From the NCBI GenBank assembly GCA_964036045.1, contig OZ038382.1:85907918-85971917 (forward strand): a stretch of 64,000 nucleotides of DNA. Reading direction: 5' to 3'. This stretch comes from Eutreptiella sp. 'Long Island Sound 2002'. Taxonomy: Eukaryota > Euglenozoa > Euglenophyceae > Eutreptiales > Eutreptiaceae. This document shows, in pieces, positions 1 to 10,307 of the stretch (position 1 is the first letter of the stretch; every line of letters starts with the position of its first letter). The notes under the pieces are model-generated. The model made no database searches. It was given only the letters and a program-made list of their open reading frames with translations, and had not been told where the DNA came from. The translations under genes were made by a program, and so were the position numbers.

Positions 1-1149
1 TGCTTAGTGCTCTGCACCACACTGCACTGTGTGTGCCCTGCTGCACTGTTGTTGTGGGCAGGGGGCAGTGGGCAGTGGAACTCCTGCAATGCACTGCCGC
101 ACTGCCTGGGGGCAGTGGGCAGTGGTCCTCCTGAAATACACTGCCCCACTGCCTGGGGGCAGTGGGCAGTGCAATTCCTGCAATGCACTGCCTCACTGCC
201 CGGGGGCAGTGGGCAGTGCAACTCCTGCAATACACTGCCCCACTGCCTTGGGGCAGTGGGCAGTGGACATCCTTCAATACACCCCCTCACTGCCTGGGGG
301 CAGTGGGCAGTGGACCTCCTGCAATACACTGCCGCACTGCCTGGGGGCAGTGGGCAGTGGACCTCCCGCAACACACTGCCTCACTGCCTGGGGGCAGTGG
401 GCAGTGGACTACCTTCAATGCACTGCCCCACTGCCTGGGGGCAGTGGGCAGTGCAACTCCCGCAATACACGGCCGCATTGCCTGGGGGCAGTGGGCAGTG
501 CAACTCCTGCAATGCATTGCCTCACTGCCCTCGGGCAGTAGGCAGTGGAACTCCTGCAATGCACTGCCTCACTGCCTGGGGGCAGTGGGTAGTGCAACTC
601 CTGCAATGCACTACCTCACTGCCCTGGGGCAGTGGGCAGTGGAACTCCTGCAACACACTGCCGCACCGCCTGGGGGCAGCGGGCAGTGGAACTCCTGCAA
701 TGCACTGCCTCACTGCCTGGGGGCAGTGGGCAGTGGACCTCCTGCAATGCACTGCCTCACTGTCTGGGGCAGTGGGCAGTGCAACTCCTGCAATACACTG
801 CCGCACTGCCCGGGGGGCGGTGGGCAGTGCAACTCTTGCAATGCACTGCCTCGCTGCCTGGGGGCAGTGGGCAGTGGAACTCCTGCAATGCAGTGCGTCA
901 CTGCATGGGGGCAGTGGGCGGTGCAACTCTTGCAACGCACTGCCTCACTCCCCTGGGGCAGTGGGCAGTGCAACTCCTGCAATGCACTGCCTCACTGCCT
1001 GGGGGCAGTGGGCAGTGGAACTCCTGCAACGCACTGCCTCACTGCCTGGGGGCAGTGGGCAGTGCAACTCCTGCAATGCACTGCCTGGCCGCCTGGGAGC
1101 AGTGGGCAGTGGAACGCCTGCAACGCACTGCCCCACTGACTGGGGGCAA
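1..1149. repeat. VNTR A, 47-bp tandem repeat array (first copy)
   Basis: About 23 copies of a 47-bp unit follow a 61-bp leader. The leader resembles the one that precedes the second VNTR A array near 56,795-56,845, including a shared stretch ending in TTGTGGGCAG. Each unit holds GGCAGTGGGCAGTG and, just before it, CACTGCC(C/T)CACTGCC, which is its reverse complement with one extra base. Every unit can therefore fold into a hairpin with a short TGGG-type loop. The unit length is not a multiple of 3 and the unit rarely holds a stop, so long open frames run through it in several frames; I read these as by-products. It is cut by the window start and joins VNTR B directly at the right. Confidence 0.93.
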
Positions 1150-1690
1150 TAACCGGGCGCACCGGCCTTGGGGGGGACGGGGAGCCCAGCCCAGGGGGTG
1201 GTTGGAGCCTCCTGCAAGGCCTATGGGGGGCCATTTCCTTCAGAGAACCGGGCGCTCTGGCCTAGGGGGGACGGGGAGTCCAGCCCAGGGGGTGTTCGGA
1301 GCCCCCTGCAAGGCCAATGGGGGGCCATTATCTTCGGAGAACGGGGCGCACCAGCCTGGGGGGGACGGGGAGTCCTGCCCAGGGGGTGTTCGGAGCCTCC
1401 TGCCAGGCCTACGGGGGGCCACCTTCTTCGGAGAACCGGGCGCACCGGCCTGGGGGGGACGGGGAGTCCTGCCCAGGGGGTGTTCGGAGTCTCCTGCCAG
1501 GCCAATGGGGGGCCATCTTCTTCGGAGAACCGGGCGCACCGGCCCGGGGGGGACGAGGACTCCTGCCCAGGGGGTGTTCGGAGTCTCCTGCCAGGCCAAT
1601 GGGGGGCCATCTTCTTCACAGAACCGGGCGCACGGGCCCGGGGGGGACGGGGAGTCCTGCCCAGGGGGTGTTCGGAGTCTCCGGGCCCTG
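1150..1690. repeat. VNTR B, 94-bp tandem repeat array (first copy)
   Basis: Nearly six copies of a 94-bp unit with landmarks ACCGGGCGCACCGGCC, a G7 run, GACGGGGAGTC and GGCCAATGGGGGGCCAT. The same family recurs at 10,308-11,655, 41,656-42,430 and 53,226-54,325. It always lies on the 5' side (element sense) of either LINE A ORF1 or a gene-less VNTR body, so it appears to belong to the retrotransposon 5' region. Confidence 0.92.
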
Positions 1691-1747
1691 TCGTCCGGGG
1701 CTTCGCACCCGGCACCCAGCCCGTGGGTAGAGCTGGGGAGTACTCAG
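1681..1747 (-). other. Short 5'-terminal module of a non-autonomous element
   Basis: About 60 bp from GGGCCCTGTCGTCC to GAGTACTCAGGG. The same sequence ends the longer 5' modules at 43,420-43,488 and 56,430-56,503, and an inverted version lies near 12,446-12,510. At three of these sites the next bases are the (GTGTG)n tail of the neighbouring element. I infer that it is the 5' terminus of LINE A and of its non-autonomous partners. Here it is joined straight to VNTR B, so the rest of the module is deleted. Confidence 0.7.
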
Positions 1748-1818
1748 GGTGTGGTGTGGTGTGGTGTGGTGTGGTGTGGTGTGGTGTGGTGTGGTGTGGT
1801 GTGGTGTGGTGTGGTGTG
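1748..1818 (-). repeat. (ACACC)n 3' tail of LINE A copy 1
   Basis: A 71-bp run of GGTGT on the plus strand, that is (ACACC)n in element sense. It starts directly after the 3' UTR end, which reads GGTAACAGCGCCTTCGGC in element sense. The same UTR-tail junction recurs at seven loci in the window with tail lengths of about 34-270 bp. This fits a tail made by slippage during target-primed reverse transcription, or insertion into a microsatellite target. Confidence 0.9.
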
Positions 1819-2027
1819 CCGAAGGCGCTGTTACCGAAGGGCAAAAGGCCGGGATGTCTACCCACGGGTACAGGTAAACGGGCTGGGCTGTGTGTGTTGT
1901 GTGCGCGCCGTGCGTAAGTGTGTAGGCCTCGGCAGGGGAAGGGGGAGTCGGGGAGACCTGGTGAGTTCGCCTGTGGCGACCGCGCTTATTCCAGGAGCTC
2001 CCGCTGCACCCCTTCCCTTTCTGCTTG
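1819..2027 (-). other. 3' UTR of LINE A copy 1
   Basis: Roughly 210 bp between the ORF2 stop and the tail. The terminal 105 bp (1,819-1,925) is shared with LINE A copies 2-5 and also with the two non-autonomous elements at 28,588 and 56,538. The inner 100 bp is found only in LINE A copies. The shared terminal part is the likely recognition region for the LINE A reverse transcriptase; this is inferred from its conservation. Confidence 0.8.
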
Positions 2028-5000
2028 CTAGTGCAGGCGCAGCTCCTGCAACGCCCACGCCATCGTGCTGCCCGGGCCCAGGCGGGCCTTCAGCAGTGTG
2101 GCACGCGCCTTGGCGTGGGCGTACCAGATCCGTATGGACTCCTCCACGACGTGGCGGAGGAACTCCGTGCCCAGCGAGTGGGGCCCCGTACACTCCAGGT
2201 GGGCCAGCTGCATGGAGGGGGTCCGCAGGGCTGCCGCCCACTGCTCCAGCACAGTCGGTTCCCACAGCTGGTGACGCACTGGGGCCGCCCGTGGCCCCAC
2301 CTTCTGGTCAAGCCACGCTGCGAGGCGCCGGCGGGCTGGCCCCCACTCGTGCGATTGAGCCGAGCAGGCCCACAGGTGGGGCGCCGTCTCGGGCTGTGTC
2401 CCGCACAGGAGACACGTTGTATCCAGCACCGTGCCCCGGTGGGAGGAACGGTGGGCCAGGACGGTCATGGTCGGGACGTTGTCCATGCGATGCGCCGTGA
2501 CGTGGCGGTGCTGGTCGTGGTCGAACCAGTCCAGGGGGAGGCCCCCCCCTGGCATGAAATTTACCCCCCAGCGGGCCTCGTAGATGGCCTGCGCCGGTAT
2601 GGAGGCCCGGCTCTGCAACCAGTCACTCAGCGCCGTCGGGGAGAGCTGGCACTGGTCGCGGAAGGGCACTGGGGGGATAAATGAGTAGGGGCGCCTGAGG
2701 AGCCACGTGAGGTCTACCTCCGGCGGCTCCCGCGTCGCTGCGTCCACACGGACGTTGAGGTCCGTGATCCAGTGCGACGGTGTGGTCACCACATTGATGG
2801 CAGACCTCGGGGAGAGGCGCTGCCCCCCCAGGACAGTGGCGTAGAGGTGGTGAATGCCATCTCCGCAGTGCCCTCCTTCCTGGTACGTGCGGAGGGCCCC
2901 CACTGCTGCCTCCGAGTCCGGCACCAGCCAGTGAACCCCCTGCTGTGTCGCCAGCCGGCGGTCATACGAGAGGAGGGCCATCGCTTCCCCCTCCTGGGAG
3001 GTGCCCACTCCTGAGGCCACCTGGGCCTGATACTCCCCAAGCCCGCTCTGGACGACCCCGGCCATGGCCACACCCGCCTGCGTGGCTCCTGCATCCACCG
3101 CCACGACACTGCCTCGGAGGGTCGCGAGCGCAGGCAGGTCATGGAACCAGAGGCCTGGGCGAGTCTCAGGGGCCAACACTCGCGGGGGGTCGGTTGCCCG
3201 GCCGTGGGGCGCCAGGAGGGCCATGTCCCCATGGTGCTCCCTGAGGTGGGTGCGCAGGGCCTGGTGTAGCTCCGCTGGCACTGTCCCCACCGTATCGAGG
3301 GAGTAATAGAGGGGTCCCTTGTGCGGGTGCCCCGGGCACTTGTGCGCCACGCACTCCGCTGGATATTTGAAACGCGCCACCGCCGCCGGGGCTATGGCGA
3401 TCCACGGAAGCGGCGGCAGCGTCGAGGTGATCGTCACGAGAGGGGCCTGCGATGTGCTGGCCCAGCTCCAGTAGGCGGCAGTCGGGGGGGCTGTCGTCCA
3501 CACGACGGTGGGCGCCCTGACCCCAGTGCGCTGGAGCTGGGCCAGGGACTCCTGCCGGTGGTCGCCCCACAGCTGGGCGTGCAGTGGCGCATCCACCTGC
3601 ACTTGGATATCCAGGAGGGCCACTAGGAGGCGGTGGAGCCTGGTGTCGCTGGGCAGGGTGCCCGGGGGCTGCTGGCACACCCGGGGTTCTGACGCCCAGC
3701 CCGCGGTCTCCATGGTGTCCTGCAGGGCCGCGGTCATCCGGAGGGGGTGTCCCCTATGGTATATCGTCTTCATTCGGGTGGTTTTGGCCGCCCGGCCCCC
3801 CACGATGACTTCCGCCTGATAGGTGGGCACGGCCCTCGGGATCCAGTCCTTGGGCGCCGCCTGCCATCGCGGCGTGGTTCCCTCAGGAGCGGGACCAGTA
3901 CCGCAGCGTGGCGGGCCAGCCACGCCCGTAGCCCCGGGATTCCCTTGCGGGCTGGCGCTCGTCTCTTCAGGGCTCGCTCCGGCAGCACCTGGTGATTCTC
4001 TGTGTAGAGGTCGCCGAGGTGATGGTAGCCCAGGGCCTGTACCGTTTCGTACACCGTCGGGGGGACGACCACCTGCGCAACGGCGCCATACAGGGTTGTG
4101 TACACCTCCACCCGGGGGGCAGGGGCCGCCGCCGCCGCCGATCGCGGCCCACCGGGACCTCGGACCAGGATGGGGGTGGTTCCTGAGCACTGGCCCGGCA
4201 TCCAAACGGGCATGGCCACCTCATCCACGACCCGCTGCAGCGTGGCTATGAGGTGGGGGCACTTGGGGTGATGCGTGTACTGCCCCGGGGTAAGCACCGC
4301 CGGGCAGCCCCCTCTGAGCGCCTGGTGCGTTTGCAGGTAGTAGGCCTGGGAGTCCCGGAACTCCTGCTTGGCCCAGGCCCCCTGCCGAACCCACTCTCGA
4401 ACCACCGCCGCCTGCCACGAGTGCTCTGACCGAGTGAGACCCTGGCACCCATGCTCCCAGGGTCCCCAGAGCGCGTCGGTATGAGCGTGGCGGGAGATGC
4501 CCGCCACGTGCTTGTATGCTCGCACCATGAGAGCATTGTTTGCCGCGTGTACCTTGGCCGTGGGGCGGTACACGCTGGCCAGGGGGAGCAGCTTGCTCGG
4601 GAGCTTGGCCATGAGCACCATCATGGCCGCGTCCGGGGAGAGCCGCTGGGCGCGGAGCTGCGTCCAGAGCTCCGCCCTGACCTCCGGCAGGTTGCGGGGG
4701 GCCGTAGGCGCCCCCTGGAGGTAAATGTCGGTTCCCATATATCGGAGGACCCTGGAGGGCTGTATCTCCGGGGCCCCTGCCAGTGCCTCCCGCCGTTGGT
4801 CCGGGGTACTCGTCACCCACGCGCGGCCTAGGTGGCGGGCCACGGCTGCTGGTGTAGGCGACCGTAGGGGCCGTGGGTCTGACGTGGAGCCGTGCTGGGT
4901 CTTGCGGTCAGGGACGTCCACCCGCAGGATTCCGTGGTAGTATACCCGCTGATCCAATAGGACCCCCTGTATGGGGTGGGAATCGCCCCGCTCCAAGAGG

Positions 5001-6860
5001 ACGATCGTGTCGTCCGGCCACATGAGTCCCGGGAAGCGGAAGGGCTCTACCGCCGAGGACCGGTATGCGATGTCCATGTATCGCAAGAAGGGGAGCGCCG
5101 CCGTCGCCCCCGCATGGACCCCCTGGACGGTACCCTGGGGCGTACCCAGGAGTTGCGTCAGGGTGTGGGACTGCCACGGGCCCAAGGGCAGGGTGTAGGA
5201 GAAACCCTCGGTATGGGTGGCGAGGTGGTCGGCCTCTCCCGGGCCCACCCGGGCTCCCACTATAGGGTGAATGTCCTGCGCGATCACGTCGAAGAACTTT
5301 GCGAGATCCGTGATCAGGACGTCCACTATCCGGTTTTGAAGCCTGGCCAGGTCCAGCTTCATGTGCACCGTGCGGACGACCTCCTGGAGGGATATCCCCC
5401 GCATGCCCCCCACTAGGCAGGGGCCCCCCAGGGCTCGCTCGTAGACGGCCGTCGCCACGGCATAGAAGGCTGTGGGCTCGAGTTTGGAGACGTGGGAGGA
5501 GATGGTTATCCCCCGGAGGTTCGCCTCCTGGACCGGCTAGTCCGGGTTTTTTAGGAGCAGGGTAACCCGCCCCCGCCTGCCCACCGTGCGGCTGACCGGG
5601 GGGCTGCGCACCACGGTGCACAGGGTCTTCTGGTCCGCCTCCGTCAGGTGTCGGTACCAGGAGATATCGATGCAGACGTCCGCTGCGGGTAGGCGGAGGT
5701 CAGGGCCGCGGGCCTTCCCCGACTGCACCTCCCAGAGGTGGCGGGGCTGGACATAGTCGCCGCGGGCTGGCGGGGCATGCTGCGGCAGCAGCCCCAGGTA
5801 CCTCTGGAAGTGGGCCCATCGGTCGGGGTCATCTCGGATCCGGTAGCTATGGCCCTGGAGCCGTAGGCGGCTCAAGTACAGGGCAGACAACGTCTCCCTG
5901 GGGTTGAGGAGCGCCTTGCTGTCCAGGGGGATTTCCCAGACATCGCGCGGGGGGCCCCTGCTACGACGCTGCACCTCCCTCCATTGCTCTGGGGTGCGTT
6001 TCAAGTTGAGGGTGTCCTGCTGGCGTCGGAGGGCCCTGCGTTTTACCCCCCGGAGGCTCTGCTGGCGCTGGGCTTCTCCCAAGGCCACGAGGCTCCGCTT
6101 GAGGGCGTGCCCCGCCGTCACTGAGGTGCCCAATATGCTCTGGGCCATCACTGTAAAACGCCCCACCGTGGGGAGCATGCTGCTCGCTGGGAAGGGCTGC
6201 TGGGGAGCCCGCGAGGGGGGAGCTCGCTCCGCCGGGCGCGTCTTGAGGCGGTACTGCCGGAAGCGGAGGGCTCGGACCCTGCCCGTGGCGTGGGCCCAAT
6301 CGTAGATGGCCCTTTGCAGGCCTTTCAGCCACCGATCCGGGGCGAGCAGGGGGTCCACGGCTCTCCTGCGGAGCACTGAGTTGTGGAAATCGGCCGTGTC
6401 GGCCGGGGACAGGGCCACTGGGCCCAGGTGGTACTCCGGGGTGCGGGAGACCGTATGGGGGCTGGGCTTGTCCAGCCGGTTCACCGGGAAGGCGATGGTG
6501 AGAAGGAGGGGGACGTGGTGGTCCGAGAGGAGGGTGCTCGCCCAGTAGTGGTACGAGGCGACGGTGAACTGCGCTTCGCTGTGGCAGGCGGCTGTGTCGA
6601 TGCGGGAGCGCGCGGCTCCCTGGAAGCAGGAGTATGTGTCCTGCGGGACCGGGTGAAGGTCCACCAAATCCCTGAGGTTGAAGGCCATCAGGAACGTGCG
6701 GTAGCCCGTGTCCTCGGGGCACGGGGTCCCTCTATCCGCCGGTCGGGCCGCCGAGTTGGTGTCCGTGACAACCAGGACGGTCGTCGGGTCGACCAGGCAG
6801 GTGACCTCCCTCCAGACGGCGGCCCACCATCTCACGTAAGGCTCCACGCCTATGCTGATC
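2028..6860 (-). pseudogene. LINE A copy 1 ORF2: EEP (partial), RT, RNase H, CCHC
   Basis: Domains in element order. The C-terminal half of an EEP endonuclease (6,847-6,300) has TDTN at the usual GDFN site, then SRID and SDHHV. After a linker comes RT: motif A TDLAKFFD, motif B GTPQGTVQG, motif C MWPDD at 5,009-5,023. RNase H follows (3,160-2,750) with VVAVDAG, QEGEAMAL and PDSEAA as the first three acidic positions. A C-terminal CLLCGTQPETAPHLWAC is a CCHC finger. Defects: a TAG at 5,537 where copy 5 has a Glu codon; a 1-base deletion near 3,876 relative to copy 3; a C-terminal TAG that removes the last 13 residues; and loss of the EEP N-terminus. The copy is probably dead, though only a few changes away from an open frame. 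Confidence 0.88.
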
Positions 6861-6913
6861 TGGGGGGGGGGGGGAGCGGTGGCCGGCGTGCCCCGGGGGA
6901 CATGTACCGGGCA

Positions 6914-9900
6914 CTAGCACACCAGCACCAGGGCTCTAGTATCCGGGGGGACCGCCCGGGGCGGGGGTGGGGCAGACCAGGCATACGCATATGCCATGGC
7001 CTGGAGCCACCATCCTAGGCGCGTGCCGCCCTCGGGGGCGGGGAGGCGGAGCTGCACTCTCCCCTCGATCACGTAATAAACCGTGATCCCAAGTCCCGGC
7101 GGGTGAGGGGCCGGGATGGCATCTCCCTCCCAGCTGGAGAGGGAGAAGGAGGGGACCCCCAGGGTATAGCCCACGAGCTGGAGCAGCTCGCGGGTCCTCT
7201 TTGCATACTGGGCCAGGAGGGGAGGGAGGCTGTCTCCCTCCGGGGAATGGGGGCCGGGGACGGGGGTGGTGTCCTGGCCCGCCGCCCGCATGCGGCGTCC
7301 CAGCGCCGACAGGCGTTCGCTGTCCAGGAAGACAGCGACGTCCAGGGCCTTGCAGGGGTTCGCCTCCTCCAAAGCAGCATCGGCGATGAGCGCCGCCAGG
7401 CGGGACTCGTGCGGGCCCAGCTCGCCCGGCGGGCTGTCGGCGCGGCCGGCTGCCGGCGGTGCAGGGTCGTCATCCAACTCTACCGCCGGCGGTAGGGGCT
7501 TCAGCGGGCTGAGGGCGCCCGCTTCATCATCCAGGAGGCCAGCCAGCTGGGTGGCCGTGCCCTGGGGCGCATCCACATCGTAGGGGGGGGGCGGAGGGTC
7601 ATCCGCCGCGTGCGAAGTGGGAGTTCCGAGAGCGGGCGAGGTCTCACGGGGCCTGAGCTCCCGTTCTCCTTCCGGGGCCTGCTCCGCAGCCTCGTCTTTC
7701 TCCTGGGGGGCTCCCTGCGGGGGGCACTGGTCGCATGGGCTGGGGCGCCACAAGCGACAGACTGTACACCAATCCAGGGCGGTCCCTCCGGGGGGTGGCC
7801 CCCCGTCGGGTGGGCTGAGGCCTCAGCACCGTCGTGGGTCTGGGCGGTCTCGGGGTTGCCAGCGGGCGCCTGGGGGCGGGCCGCAGGAGCCCCTGGGGCG
7901 CTGGCGAGGGCTTGCTGATGGCCCTCCTCCCGGCAATCCGCGCCCAAGAGGTCCTGGGACACGCTTTCAGCTGCCACATCCGAGGGGCCGGGCCGGGGGG
8001 GCCCTGCGCTGGCATGCCCGGCAGCCGGTTGGCCGGGGCCACTAGGCGTCCCGGTAGCCGCCTGGACACGCCGGCTAAGCTGGCTGGTACGGCCTTTGGC
8101 TGCGGCTCGCGGCCGCGCAGGCGGGCTCACCCGAGCCGCGGTGGCCTCTGGGCTTCGCTCAAGGGCTGCCCCGTCCCTGGGCAACGCTGGGTCTCTTTCC
8201 CGGGAGATGGGCGCCTGTCGCGCCGGAGGGGGGCCTCGGGGTAGGGGGCAGCCGGCGCCACCGACCGCGTCGGCTGTAGGCGCCCGGGTGGGCTCCTGCG
8301 GCCGCGGATGTACCTCCTGCCGCGTTCCGCCCACGGCATCGGCTATGAGGCGCCGGACGTCATCCTCGGTGAGGGAGGGGCGGTCCGTGTGCGGGGGGGC
8401 AGCCCCGGCGGACGGCGTGTCGTGCCGTTCCTCGCCCGGGGCGTCTCGTTGTGTGTGCACGGTGAGGTCCCGGATGACACTGCGGTCGACACAGTGGACT
8501 GCCGCCGGCAAGCGGCCGGGCGGGGGCGCTACCGTACCCAGGGCAGCGCTGACCACCGCACAAGCCGCCAGCGCCTGCGTGTGGGCGCGGAAGGTCAGGT
8601 ACCCGTGGTTTTCTCCTCCATAAATTTCCTCCGCCACCCCCTCCGCCCCATCCAGCCACATGAAACGGTCCGCCAGGTGACGGCGGGACCATCCCGTGGG
8701 GAGGCGCCGGATGTGCAGGACGGTCGGCGGGTCCGCGGCGCGGGGCTGCTGGGGGGCTTTCATTGCCCCGCTCGGGGAGGCGTAGCCCGGGCCCCGGAGG
8801 CCCGGGGTGGTCTGCGTGACACCGGTACGGTGCTTCTGGGGCGTGCGGGGGGCGCCGTCCTGTGGCAGTCGTGCCTGCTGTGCACAGGGGGCCAGGAGGC
8901 CCGGCGTCGTTTTGGTCCCCGTCAGAGCGTGCACCGGTAGCCTGTGCGGGGTGCCCGCGGGCGACTGCGCCGCAGGCCGACCGCCTTCTTTGTTATGGCG
9001 CTGCCGCTTGCGCGGGGGCTTGTCCCTCGGGACATGCGGTACATGCGGGGGTTGGGCGTCGGGAGCCGTACGGGGCTCCCACTGCGGCCGGCGCCCCGTA
9101 TCTGGCGCATCATACCTCAAGCGTCTAGCGGTATCCGGGCTGGGGGAGCTGTACCGGCGCCGGTCGTCGGGGCCTCGTCGCTCCCGGCCCGGCCAGGGGG
9201 CCGACCCGGGCGGGCTACGACGGGAGCGGTAATCCCGGCGGTCGGGGGTACGGTCTCCACCTCTAGCGGCGGGGGCTCGGCGCTCGGAGGGGCGCTCCTC
9301 GGACCGGCGCCGGTAGTACCGCTCTGGGGAGCGGTAGGGCCGGCGGTGGGCCGTGCGGCCTCCTCTACCGGGGCTTGTACGGCCGTGGTCTCGGCGATCG
9401 TCGCGTAGGTCCCGTCTGGGGGAGCGGGACCTCCGGTAGGTTGCGCCCTGGGGCCGGCGTGGCGGCTCCGTAGGTGCCGGGGGCCGGCGGTCCTGCCTTG
9501 GCTCCGTAGGTGCTGGGGGCCGGCGGTCTTGCCTTGGCTCCGCCTCCCTCGCCGGTGCCAGCAAAAGTGCCGGCGTCGCCTCGCCGACCGCGTCGGGGGC
9601 AGGGCCTTGCGGCGCCGGGGGCGCCCTCTGCGCCGCTTCCTTAGGGGGCGGAGGCCCCTCGGTGCGGCGGTCCAGGCCTGCCACGTGGCCCCGTAGGTAG
9701 GCCAACTCCAGGTCACGGTGGTCCGGGGGCGGTACTGTCGGGAGCGGTGAGGGCGGCGGGGGAAGCCCATACCGCGGCTCCCGCAGGTAATAGGCGGGGT
9801 ATGTTGGCTGGGAGTGAACCTCCACGAGCGGCTGGTGGGGCGCGTATGGGGTGTGGGTATAGCGGGGGAGGGGGGGGGCGGCAAAAGCCGGCGACCCCGC

Positions 9901-9975
9901 GGGGTGTGTTGCAGGCGGGCCTCCGGGGATAGGAGGGCGCTGCATGTAAGGAGTTGCGGGCGACGATGGGAACAT
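6914..9975 (-). pseudogene. LINE A copy 1 ORF1: RS-rich, RRM-like RNA-binding protein
   Basis: Start at 9,975; MFPSSPATPY here and MFPTTPATPY in copy 5 support this Met. An 824-residue frame runs to 7,501 and overlaps a second frame (7,790 to 6,914) that holds the true C-terminus. A one-base shift near the G6 run at about 7,790 best explains this. Residues 1-110 are Pro/Tyr-rich. Residues about 175-275 are an Arg/Ser/Asp/Glu-rich block with RSRSPRR and RSPERYYRRR, like SR-protein tails. Residues about 415-480 look like an RRM, with strand TVLHIRRLP and GYLTF as the RNP1-like strand. The second frame carries a CX2C-X7-CX2C finger (CTVC...CDQC). The expected role is coating element RNA. An RS domain would be unusual in a LINE ORF1. 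Confidence 0.72.
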
Positions 9976-10307
9976 GCTGTGTCACTGGGCTGCAGAGCAA
10001 GAGCAGGGAGTCGCAGGCCGGAAGCCCATGCATGGGCACTGCGTAGCCCTTCCTCCGGGCCGCCCAGTGCTCAGGCGCCGGAACCTGCTCTCGCTCGCGC
10101 GTTGGTGGCCTACGGCGGCCGGCCTTACGGGCCCGTATATTAGAATCTATCCGGAAACGCGGCCCTGCGCGCTACTCGTTGGCTGCTGCCTCGCACACTG
10201 GGGCACCTGGGTCCTGGGGGGGGAGATCTGTTGCCGGGGGGTTGCGCCTCCACGTCCACCGGGCACTCCCGGCCGGGGGGAGCAGGGGGGTGCTCAGTCC
10301 AGTGGGG
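9976..10307 (-). other. LINE A leader between VNTR B and ORF1
   Basis: Non-coding stretch upstream of ORF1 in element sense. Positions 9,976 to about 10,180 match 52,917-53,120 of copy 5, including GTCACTGGGCTGCAGAGC just before the start codon and GCCGGCCTTACGGGCCCG further up. The remaining 120 bp differs between copies. No promoter motif is recognised. Confidence 0.65.
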
